Below, piece after piece: positions 1 to 6,852 of a stretch of DNA of 17,691 nucleotides (positions within the stretch are counted from its first letter, which is position 1; the number at the start of each line of letters is the position of its first letter). Source of the stretch: Campylobacterales bacterium (GTDB lineage: Bacteria; Campylobacterota; Campylobacteria; Campylobacterales; QNZT01); assembly GCA_026985685.1 (NCBI GenBank), contig JALSQA010000054.1, positions 1 through 17,691 of the forward strand, read 5' to 3'. The translations under genes were made by a program, and so were the position numbers. The notes under the pieces were generated by a model. That model was not told the DNA's origin. It was given only the letters and a program-made list of their open reading frames with translations, and did not search any database.

Positions 1-555
1 GCATTAGCAGAATCAAAATATTTAGGAGAAAATAAAAGTTTTGTACTACTATATATGGGTACAGGGTTAGGAAGTGCTTTTGTTGAAAAAGGCAAAATTC
101 TCAGAGGTCAGAACAATCTTGCAGGGGAGATAGGGCATATTCCATATAAAGAAGCACCTTTTGTCTGTGGATGCGGTAAATATGACTGTTTAGAGTTATA
201 TTGCTCTGGGAGTGGTATTCAAAAATGGATAAATTACCATGGATTAAAAACACAACCAACGCTACAAGCACTCAAAGATGATAAAGATGAAGCGGCACAA
301 CAAATATTGTATAACTTTCATCAAGGACTCATTTTCGCTACTTCGATGCTTGTAACTATGCTAAATCCACAATACCTCGTACTAGGTGGAGGTGTTTTTA
401 TGAAAAATCCATATCTTAAAGATATCATACAAAAGGGATTTTTAAACCATGCACTGGCAAAATCTGCCGATACTACAAAAGTAACAATATCTGCCTATGA
501 AAATGCAAACCTCATAGGTGCAAAATTATTAGAACATTATAAAGGAAATATATGA
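1..555 (+). CDS. ROK-family sugar kinase (probable glucokinase), 5' end cut off by window
   Basis: The reading frame is open from base 1, so only the last 184 residues are visible; ROK kinases usually have about 300. Visible hallmarks are the phosphate-binding GTGLG (visible residues 20-24), the GEIGH motif (42-46) and the ROK zinc signature CGCGKYDCLE (56-65), in which His46 and the three Cys fit the known zinc site. The N-terminal ATP loop and the catalytic Asp lie upstream of the window. Family knowledge: cytoplasmic ATP-dependent phosphorylation of glucose or a related hexose; some ROK proteins are repressors, but those carry an N-terminal HTH that cannot be checked here. Its stop overlaps the start of the phosphorylase homologue (ATGA), so the two are probably one operon and translationally coupled. 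Inferred role: returning free glucose from glucan breakdown to glucose-6-phosphate. Substrate specificity cannot be read from the sequence. Confidence 0.9.
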   Translation, partial: ALAESKYLGENKSFVLLYMGTGLGSAFVEKGKILRGQNNLAGEIGHIPYKEAPFVCGCGKYDCLELYCSGSGIQKWINYHGLKTQPTLQALKDDKDEAAQQILYNFHQGLIFATSMLVTMLNPQYLVLGGGVFMKNPYLKDIIQKGFLNHALAKSADTTKVTISAYENANLIGAKLLEHYKGNI

Positions 556-2264
556 ACAATTACACAATCAAAATAGCAGATCAATACGAAACAAAAGCAG
601 CTTATTTTAGTATGGAATTTGGTATTCACCAAGCTCTTAAGATATATTCAGGAGGGCTTGGATTTTTGGCAGGTTCACATATGAGAAGCGTTTATGAACT
701 TCGTCAAAATGTCATAGGTATAGGTATGCTATGGTCTTATGGTTACTATGATCAACAAAGAGAAGCAGACGGTAGCATGAAAGCAGCACATATAGAGAAA
801 AAATATCAATTTTTAGAAGATCCAAACATCACTATAACCGTAGATATCAACAATAAACCTGTATATGTGAAAGTCATGCTCTTAAAACCTGAAACTTTTC
901 AAAGTGCCCCTATGATCTTACTCTCTACAGACATAGAACCAAATGATTATCTCTCTAAAACTATCACACACAGACTTTATGACGGAAATCAGGAAACAAG
1001 AATTGCTCAAGAAATTGTTTTAGGTATTGGTGGAGTTAAAGCACTTGAAGCACTTGGGAAAGAGATCGATATCTACCACATGAACGAAGGTCATGCAGTT
1101 CCTTTGACATTTAATCTTTATGAAAAATACCAAAATGTTGATGAAGTAAAAAAGAGAGTTGTCTTTACAACACATACACCAGAAGCAGCAGGAAATGAAG
1201 AACACAATATACATCTATTGCACAGGATGGGCTTTTTCGCATCACTTGACCTTGATACTGTCAGAGAAATAACAGATACAAGAGGTGAAATGTTTAGTTT
1301 AACTGTTGGAGCATTAAAATTGTCAAAAATTTCAAATGCAGTATCCAAAATTCATGCAGATGTTGCCAATGATATGTGGAAAGATGTACTTGATGAAGAT
1401 GATAAAATCATAGCAATTACAAATGCACAAAATAGAAAATACTGGCAAGACATGGTTCTTACACGTGCACTTAATGAAGATATAGATTATGAAATCATTG
1501 CAAGAAAAAAACACCTAAAACGCATGTTATTTAATATCGTCGCAGATCAAACTGGAAAAATGTTTGATCCAAATGTACTTACAATTGTATGGGCTAGAAG
1601 ATTTGCAGAGTATAAAAGACCAGGACTTTTGAAATATGATTTTGAAAGATTTATAAAAATGGTTGAAAATACAAGACAACCAGTTCAAATCATATGGGCA
1701 GGTAAACCTTATCCTACAGATGGTATCGCTGTTGGAATTTTTAATGAATTACTTTATCTTTCAAAAGATATTAAAAATATCGCAGTACTTACAGGTTATG
1801 AATTAGATCTCTCTGCTGCTCTTAAAAAAGGTGCTGATATTTGGATAAATACTCCAAGAATCAACAGAGAAGCTTCAGGAACAAGTGGTATGACAGCTAG
1901 TATGAATGCAGCTATTCACTTCTCAATACCAGATGGCTGGCATCCAGAATTTGCAGAACATGGACACAATGCATTTACAATACCAGGATGCAATGGAGAT
2001 CTTCCAACATTTGAGCAAGATAAACTAGATAACAAAAACATGATGGATGTTCTTGAAAATGAAATCATACCAATGTACTATACAGATGAGAAAAAATGGG
2101 TTGGAATTATTAAAAATGCTATGCGTGAAGTAGTACCATTTTTTGATTCAAACAGAATGGCTCATGATTATTATGAAAAGATGTATAACTATCCATATAC
2201 ACCAAAAACAAAAAAACATAAAAGAGAGACAGATAAATCTCATAAAATTTTTGAAACTGCTTAA
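552..2264 (+). CDS. glgP: Alpha-glucan phosphorylase homologue (GT35-like, short type) with Thr at the PLP-lysine position
   Basis: The 570-residue protein matches the short alpha-glucan phosphorylase group: an N-terminal SMEFGIHQALKIYSGGLG block, HMNEGHAV followed by FTTHTPEAAGNEEH in the middle, then FAEYKRPGLL, WAGKPYP and EASGTSGM in the C-terminal GT-B half. Family role: cytoplasmic phosphorolysis of alpha-1,4-glucan ends to glucose-1-phosphate using PLP. The expected PLP lysine (GTGNMKF in muscle phosphorylase, GTSGMKA in short bacterial forms) is Thr448 here, codon ACA at 1893-1895, while the neighbouring YKR and the Glu before ASGT remain. It may therefore be inactive, use another cofactor arrangement, or act as a nucleotide-sugar glycosyltransferase. 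The start is supported by AAAGGA at 541-546 and the ATGA overlap with the ROK gene. The length is complete for a short form lacking the extra N-terminal domain of some relatives. Fold assignment is secure; activity is not. Confidence 0.85.
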   Translation: MNNYTIKIADQYETKAAYFSMEFGIHQALKIYSGGLGFLAGSHMRSVYELRQNVIGIGMLWSYGYYDQQREADGSMKAAHIEKKYQFLEDPNITITVDINNKPVYVKVMLLKPETFQSAPMILLSTDIEPNDYLSKTITHRLYDGNQETRIAQEIVLGIGGVKALEALGKEIDIYHMNEGHAVPLTFNLYEKYQNVDEVKKRVVFTTHTPEAAGNEEHNIHLLHRMGFFASLDLDTVREITDTRGEMFSLTVGALKLSKISNAVSKIHADVANDMWKDVLDEDDKIIAITNAQNRKYWQDMVLTRALNEDIDYEIIARKKHLKRMLFNIVADQTGKMFDPNVLTIVWARRFAEYKRPGLLKYDFERFIKMVENTRQPVQIIWAGKPYPTDGIAVGIFNELLYLSKDIKNIAVLTGYELDLSAALKKGADIWINTPRINREASGTSGMTASMNAAIHFSIPDGWHPEFAEHGHNAFTIPGCNGDLPTFEQDKLDNKNMMDVLENEIIPMYYTDEKKWVGIIKNAMREVVPFFDSNRMAHDYYEKMYNYPYTPKTKKHKRETDKSHKIFETA

Positions 2265-2270
2265 ATATTT

Positions 2271-2299
2271 ACGACAAAGGGAGAAAGTCTCTTTGTCGT
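2271..2299 (+). terminator. Hairpin after the ROK/phosphorylase operon, probable terminator
   Basis: ACGACAAA at 2271-2278 pairs with TTTGTCGT at 2292-2299, and the stem extends inward by about four pairs (one G-T wobble) to a GAAAG loop. It begins six bases after the phosphorylase stop. The following bases, TAAGTTG, are not a good T-tract, so it could be a weak terminator or an mRNA 3'-end stabiliser rather than a classical intrinsic terminator. Confidence 0.55.
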
Positions 2300-2331
2300 T
2301 AAGTTGATGAAACTACAGGCACCATTTCCTA

Positions 2332-2358
2332 TAAATATTTTTTTATTATATCCGATAT
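2332..2358 (+). promoter_or_regulatory. Putative sigma-28 (FliA-type) promoter before the Cache protein gene
   Basis: TAAA at 2332-2335 is separated by exactly 15 bases from TCCGATAT at 2351-2358. This resembles the flagellar sigma consensus TAAA-N15-GCCGATAA, matching all four -35 bases and six of eight -10 bases. Transcription would begin near 2366, leaving a short leader before the ribosome binding site TAGGA (2376-2380) and the ATG at 2389. In such AT-rich DNA a chance match or a sigma-70 alternative is possible. Confidence 0.4.
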
Positions 2359-2388
2359 ATTGATATATTAAATACTAGGATTAAAATA

Positions 2389-4260
2389 ATGAGTGCGGTT
2401 ATAGAACTTTTTCCATTTGCTAAAAAAACAAAAGAAGATATCGAATACCAAAATAAACTCCTCTCTAAAGTTTCACTCACTGGAAAGATAAATGCAAATA
2501 ATTTTTCAGCAAATCTATTTGAATATACTGATCAGACTATTGAAAAATTTGAAATTCTTAAAGAAGAATTGATCGAGTCACTTGTAACAGAAAATCATAC
2601 TAAAGTATACGAAGAATTATCACTTAAAGCTCAACTTTCAATAGATGTGCTAAAACGAAATCTATTTGAAAGGACTGCGGATGTAGGTTTTTTAGCCACA
2701 GATGGTGAAATCATTAAATTTTTAGAATCAGATAATATAGATATAGCTGATATGCAGGACAGATTACAAGAGTATGTCAAAAAATATAGTGTTTATGATG
2801 ATGTTTTGATTTTCGATACAAAAGGAAATTTGAAAGTAAATATCAATGAACAAAACACACTATCTCATTCATCTGATAAAATACTCCATCAAGCACTAAA
2901 TAGTGAAACTTTTATAGAACAATATGATCATACAGATATCATCAAATATAAAAACAAAGCCCTGCTCTATGCACAAAAAATTGTATCTCAAAATAAAACT
3001 ATAGGAATACTATGTCTTAGTTTCAAATTGAAAGATGAATTAGAAAAGATTTTTAGTGGATTTGATCTTAAAGATGAGATAATAGCTTTAGAAGATTCAA
3101 ACGGTGTGATCTCCTCTAGTAACCCAAAACAAATAAGAGAAAATAGTCGTATTACATTTACTAAAATGGACAATACCCTGCTCTATAAAAATAGGTTTTT
3201 TAGTGTAAAAGTAAAAACAAAAGGATATCAGGGTTATACAGGACTTGACTGGAGTTGTATTGCAATTGCCACAAATATTCAGGAAAGTCAACCAAATAGT
3301 GAAAAGTCAGTTAAACTCACACCAAAATTACAGCAAATCATAGATGAAGCTCATGAAAGAGTAGATGACTTAAGCGATGTTATCATCAACGGTGAATTAA
3401 CTGCATCAAAATATAGAGAATACACACTTTCTCCAATTTTAGACAATCTTCGCACTATCAGTGATACTCTGTTAGAGAATATAAATACATCTGCTGCTTC
3501 TTTGACAAATATCATAACTGCCGGACTTTTAAGTTCTACTAATATTGCAAGTAAATTTGCTATTGATTTAATGGATAGAAATCTTTATGAAAGAGCAAAT
3601 GACTGTAGATGGTGGGCATTAACGCCACTTTTTATACATGAACTAAGCAACAAAACACCTAATATTCAAAACCTTACTTCAACACTAAAATATATTAATG
3701 AACTATACACTGTCTATACAGATATATTTTTGTATGATACAACAGGTACTATCATAGCTTCTTCTTATGATCAATCTTTGGTGAACATGAATATAAGCCA
3801 AACAGCAGTGAGTGCTACACTTCAAAATAGAAATTCTCAACACTATTTTGTATCACCATTTGAAAAAACAAAATTATATAAAAATGAACCTACCTATGTA
3901 TATCATGCATCTATCACAAATGATACAAAAGTAGTTGGTGGTATTGGTATAGTTTTTGATAGTAGCATTGAGTTTAAAAATATGCTCACAGATAGTATGC
4001 TTGAAAATAAAAGAGGTTTTTCATTTTTTTGTGATGCTTCACAAAATATTATCGCATCCACTCACCCTACACTAAAACCACTCGATAAATTAAATTTACC
4101 ACAAAGTTATTTTCAACATAAAGATGTATTTCAAAAGTTTATTACTTTTGAAGATAAAGAATATCTATTAACTATAGCACCATCAAAAGGATATAGAGAA
4201 TACAAAATCCAGGACAATTATACAAATGAAGTTTTTGTTGCAACTTTTATAGAAGTTTAA
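2389..4260 (+). CDS. Soluble tandem Cache-like sensor protein without a recognisable output domain
   Basis: The 623-residue protein has two similar sensor units. Unit one begins near residue 90 with RNLFERTADVGFLATD and continues through YDDVLIFDTKGNL to about 295. Unit two begins near 397 with RNLYERANDCRWWALTP and continues through YTDIFLYDTTGTIIASS to the C-terminus. The shared RNL(F/Y)ER start and D..G strand pattern indicate an internal duplication. These strings resemble cytoplasmic Cache (PAS-like ligand-binding) modules that in other bacteria are joined to chemotaxis or cyclic-di-GMP output domains. I see no signal peptide, no convincing membrane helix, and no CheW, methyl-accepting, GGDEF, HTH or kinase motif. 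Residues 300-390 look like a helical linker. The likely role is ligand or energy sensing through protein contact, possibly with the chemotaxis apparatus. Ribosome binding site TAGGA is at 2376-2380. The gene lies between two glucan operons with its own apparent promoter. Ligand and partner are unknown. Confidence 0.75.
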   Translation: MSAVIELFPFAKKTKEDIEYQNKLLSKVSLTGKINANNFSANLFEYTDQTIEKFEILKEELIESLVTENHTKVYEELSLKAQLSIDVLKRNLFERTADVGFLATDGEIIKFLESDNIDIADMQDRLQEYVKKYSVYDDVLIFDTKGNLKVNINEQNTLSHSSDKILHQALNSETFIEQYDHTDIIKYKNKALLYAQKIVSQNKTIGILCLSFKLKDELEKIFSGFDLKDEIIALEDSNGVISSSNPKQIRENSRITFTKMDNTLLYKNRFFSVKVKTKGYQGYTGLDWSCIAIATNIQESQPNSEKSVKLTPKLQQIIDEAHERVDDLSDVIINGELTASKYREYTLSPILDNLRTISDTLLENINTSAASLTNIITAGLLSSTNIASKFAIDLMDRNLYERANDCRWWALTPLFIHELSNKTPNIQNLTSTLKYINELYTVYTDIFLYDTTGTIIASSYDQSLVNMNISQTAVSATLQNRNSQHYFVSPFEKTKLYKNEPTYVYHASITNDTKVVGGIGIVFDSSIEFKNMLTDSMLENKRGFSFFCDASQNIIASTHPTLKPLDKLNLPQSYFQHKDVFQKFITFEDKEYLLTIAPSKGYREYKIQDNYTNEVFVATFIEV

Positions 4261-4279
4261 GCAAAAAACTTAAACTTTT
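4251..4279 (+). terminator. AT-rich hairpin overlapping the stop of the Cache gene
   Basis: AGAAGTTTAAG (4251-4261) pairs with CTTAAACTTTT (4269-4279) across a CAAAAAA loop, with one G-T wobble, and the right arm ends in four T. It includes the TAA stop of the Cache gene. The stem has few G-C pairs, so termination would be weak. Confidence 0.35.
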
Positions 4280-4290
4280 GGAATACTTTC

Positions 4291-4299
4291 TGCTATAAT
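4291..4299 (+). promoter_or_regulatory. Extended -10 sigma-70 promoter of the main glucan operon
   Basis: TGCTATAAT at 4291-4299 contains a perfect -10 hexamer (4294-4299) plus the extended TG dinucleotide. No good -35 hexamer lies at the usual distance, which is common in Campylobacterota promoters and with extended -10 elements. It sits 32 bases before the ATG at 4332, which has AAGGA at 4321-4325. It is the only clear promoter before the six-gene run ending at 15576. Confidence 0.65.
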
Positions 4300-4331
4300 T
4301 TCTAAAATATATTTTATTGTAAGGATTATAA

Positions 4332-6848
4332 ATGAAAGCAGTTGTCATGGCTGGAGGATTTGGAACCCGTATCCAACCTCTCACTACTTCGCTCCCAAAA
4401 CCTATGCTCCCTGTAGTCAACCTCCCGATGATGGAACATATCATCGTAAAACTAAGAGATGAACTTCATATCAAAGAGTTTGTCATACTCTTATATTTTA
4501 AACCAGAAACTATTAAAGATTATTTTAAAGATGGTGATGACTGGGGTATCAAAATATCCTATGTCCTTCCTGATGATGATTATGGAACAGCAGGAGCTGT
4601 TAAATGTGCTCAGGAACATATTGGTGATGATAATTTCATCATTGTAAGTGGTGATTTGGTAACAGATTTTGATTTAACAAAGATTGTAAATGCACACAAA
4701 AACAAAGAAGCAAAATTTACTATCGCACTAACTCCAGTAGAAGACCCTTTACAATTTGGTGTAGTAATCACAGATGAAAATGACAAGATAGAGAAGTTTT
4801 TGGAAAAACCAGGCTGGGGTGAAGTCTTTAGTGATACGATCAATACTGGTATCTATATAGTAGAGCCTGAAATTTTAGAATTTATTCCACATGAAAAGAA
4901 TTTTGATTTTGCTAAAGATCTTTTTCCTTTGTTGATGGAAAATGATATCACTTTATGGGGACCAAAAATAGAAGGATACTGGAGAGATGTAGGAAACCCT
5001 CAAAGTTATAGAGACGTTTATGATGATATTTTAAATCTTCGTTTTTCATTTGATTTTCCAGGTACAAAAACTATAACAGACACGGGTATACTCTACAAAA
5101 GTGACAACAATTCATTTTCAAATGTCAAGATTACTGGAAATGTTGTTATAGGTAAAAATGTCAAAATAGGTAAAAATGTAGAACTTAAAAATACCGTCCT
5201 TGGTGACAATGTAAAAATAAAAGATAATACAATTTTATCTGATAGTGTTGTCTGGGACAATGTTAAAATAGGTCAAAACTGTCAACTAAATCATGCAGTA
5301 ATATGTGATAAAAACACAATAGGAGATCATGTTAAAGTCAAAGAGGGTGTTATCATGGCAGAAAACTGTGATATTGGTGACAATGTAAGCTTTGAAAAAG
5401 ATGTCACTGTCTGGGCAGACAAGATTATAGATGAAGGTTCAATCGTTAGTAACAATGTCGTTTGGGGAAGCAAATATAAAAGTTCTATTTTTGAAGATGG
5501 TATGGTAAGAGGAAGAACAAATATCGAACTCTCATGTTCTATGGCAACTAAACTAGCAGAAGCACTAGGTACTATGTTACCTATTGGTTCAAAAGTATAT
5601 GTTTCAAGAGATTTTCACAGAAGTTCAAGAATGTTAAAACGTGCATTTTTAGGTGGATTGTTATCTACTGGATTAGATGTTGTAGATATCACTTATATGC
5701 CTTCAGCTGCTATGCGTTATAACTTAGCAAACAATGATAACATCAGTGCAGGTGTGCATTTTAGACAAAGTATCACAGACAAAACACATACAGAGATCAT
5801 ACTCTTTACAGAAGATGGACTGAGAATTGATACAAACATGGCAAAAAATATAGAACGTCTGTTTTTTAGAGAAAACTTTCGTCGTGTAGATAGTGAAGAT
5901 ATTGGTGAGATTACAGAAGAACAATTTTTAGAAGAGGTTTATGCTAAAGATATTCTTTCTCATTTAGATTTAGACATGATTAAAAGCAGCGACTTAAAAA
6001 TCGCAGTAGACATGATGAGTGGTGCTGTTTCAAAAATTTACCCAAAACTTTTAACAGGTCTTGAACTTGACAATGTCGTTTTAAATGCTGTTCCAGATGA
6101 GAAGAAACTTTCAACACTTCCAACATTAGCAAAAAAATCACAGGAAAATCTCTCTAAAATAGTTACATCACTAGGTCAGAATATTGGATTTATGATTTAC
6201 CCAAATGGACAAAAAATGCGTCTTATCTGTGATGAAGGAAGAGTATTAGATGAGCATATAGCACTTCTTAGTGTACTTTATATGATAAACGCTTCAACAA
6301 CACAAAAGAAAAAAATATTTTTACCTGCATGGGCTCCGGATATATTTGATGAGAGATTTGAAAACTTAGAGATCCAACGAGGAAAATACAGCAATTTTAC
6401 AAAAGAAAAATTAAGTGAATACTATCTAGTTGCATCAGTTGAAGGAAATTTTGCTTTTATAGATTTTGCATTAAATCGTGATACTGTTTTTGCTTCTTTA
6501 AAAGTAATTGAGATGATGAGTAAACATAACTTTGTCCTCTCAGATATAGCAAAACAGATGGCAACATTTTACTATACTTCTATCCAGCAAGAGTGTCCAA
6601 ATAGTCTCAAAGGGACAATGATGCGTAAATTTTTGGAAGATTCAAAAGGTAAACCATCTTCTATGGTAGATGGTGTTAAAATATGGGTTGATGAAAATGC
6701 CTGGATTTTGATGATCCCAGATCAATACACTGATCATCTAAATCTATTCGTACAGGCAAAAGACAAAGCACAAGGTGATGAAATCTTACAAACTTATCAA
6801 GACAAAATCAGATCCTGGACAGAAGAAAAAGTAGCGGAGACTTTGTAA
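4332..6848 (+). CDS. Sugar-1-phosphate nucleotidyltransferase / beta-helix / degenerate phosphomannomutase fusion
   Basis: This 838-residue protein has three parts. Residues 1-240 are a nucleotidyltransferase with AGGFGTR (7-13), LPKPMLP, YGTAGAV (84-90), VSGDLVTD (105-112) and EGYWRDVGNP. Residues about 262-380 are left-handed beta-helix hexapeptide repeats of the NVKIG / VVIGK type. Residues about 395-838 follow the phosphomannomutase/phosphoglucomutase fold. Proteins of this layout are usually annotated as bifunctional mannose-1-phosphate guanylyltransferase/phosphomannomutase. The mutase half appears catalytically dead: the TASHNP phosphoserine loop is replaced by GVHFRQS (474-480), the DGDGDR metal loop by YPNGQKMR (623-630), and the GExSGH sugar loop by SVEGNFAF (702-709). 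The N-terminal half looks active and could make GDP-mannose or a glucose nucleotide. As first gene of an operon with glgA and no glgC in sight, it is a candidate source of the glucosyl donor. Nucleotide and sugar specificity cannot be read from sequence. Confidence 0.92.
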   Translation: MKAVVMAGGFGTRIQPLTTSLPKPMLPVVNLPMMEHIIVKLRDELHIKEFVILLYFKPETIKDYFKDGDDWGIKISYVLPDDDYGTAGAVKCAQEHIGDDNFIIVSGDLVTDFDLTKIVNAHKNKEAKFTIALTPVEDPLQFGVVITDENDKIEKFLEKPGWGEVFSDTINTGIYIVEPEILEFIPHEKNFDFAKDLFPLLMENDITLWGPKIEGYWRDVGNPQSYRDVYDDILNLRFSFDFPGTKTITDTGILYKSDNNSFSNVKITGNVVIGKNVKIGKNVELKNTVLGDNVKIKDNTILSDSVVWDNVKIGQNCQLNHAVICDKNTIGDHVKVKEGVIMAENCDIGDNVSFEKDVTVWADKIIDEGSIVSNNVVWGSKYKSSIFEDGMVRGRTNIELSCSMATKLAEALGTMLPIGSKVYVSRDFHRSSRMLKRAFLGGLLSTGLDVVDITYMPSAAMRYNLANNDNISAGVHFRQSITDKTHTEIILFTEDGLRIDTNMAKNIERLFFRENFRRVDSEDIGEITEEQFLEEVYAKDILSHLDLDMIKSSDLKIAVDMMSGAVSKIYPKLLTGLELDNVVLNAVPDEKKLSTLPTLAKKSQENLSKIVTSLGQNIGFMIYPNGQKMRLICDEGRVLDEHIALLSVLYMINASTTQKKKIFLPAWAPDIFDERFENLEIQRGKYSNFTKEKLSEYYLVASVEGNFAFIDFALNRDTVFASLKVIEMMSKHNFVLSDIAKQMATFYYTSIQQECPNSLKGTMMRKFLEDSKGKPSSMVDGVKIWVDENAWILMIPDQYTDHLNLFVQAKDKAQGDEILQTYQDKIRSWTEEKVAETL

Positions 6849-6852
6849 TTTG
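6836..6852 (+). promoter_or_regulatory. Ribosome binding site and TTG start of the first GH57 gene
   Basis: GGAG at 6836-6839 lies ten bases before a TTG codon at 6850-6852. The TTG is one base after the stop of the fusion gene and begins the conserved MKKTTVSFLWHMHQP segment of the GH57 protein. No ATG in this frame is better placed, because the HMHQP motif follows within eleven residues. The gene therefore uses a TTG start. Confidence 0.8.

Noticed and set aside
2317..2335. Possible sigma-54 promoter around GGCACC before the Cache gene
   Set aside because: The GGCAC half is present, but the expected TTGC element at the right distance is not.
5490..6848. Assigning phosphomannomutase or phosphoglucomutase activity to the fusion protein
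   Set aside because: The phosphoserine, metal and sugar-binding loops are all replaced, so only the fold is supported.
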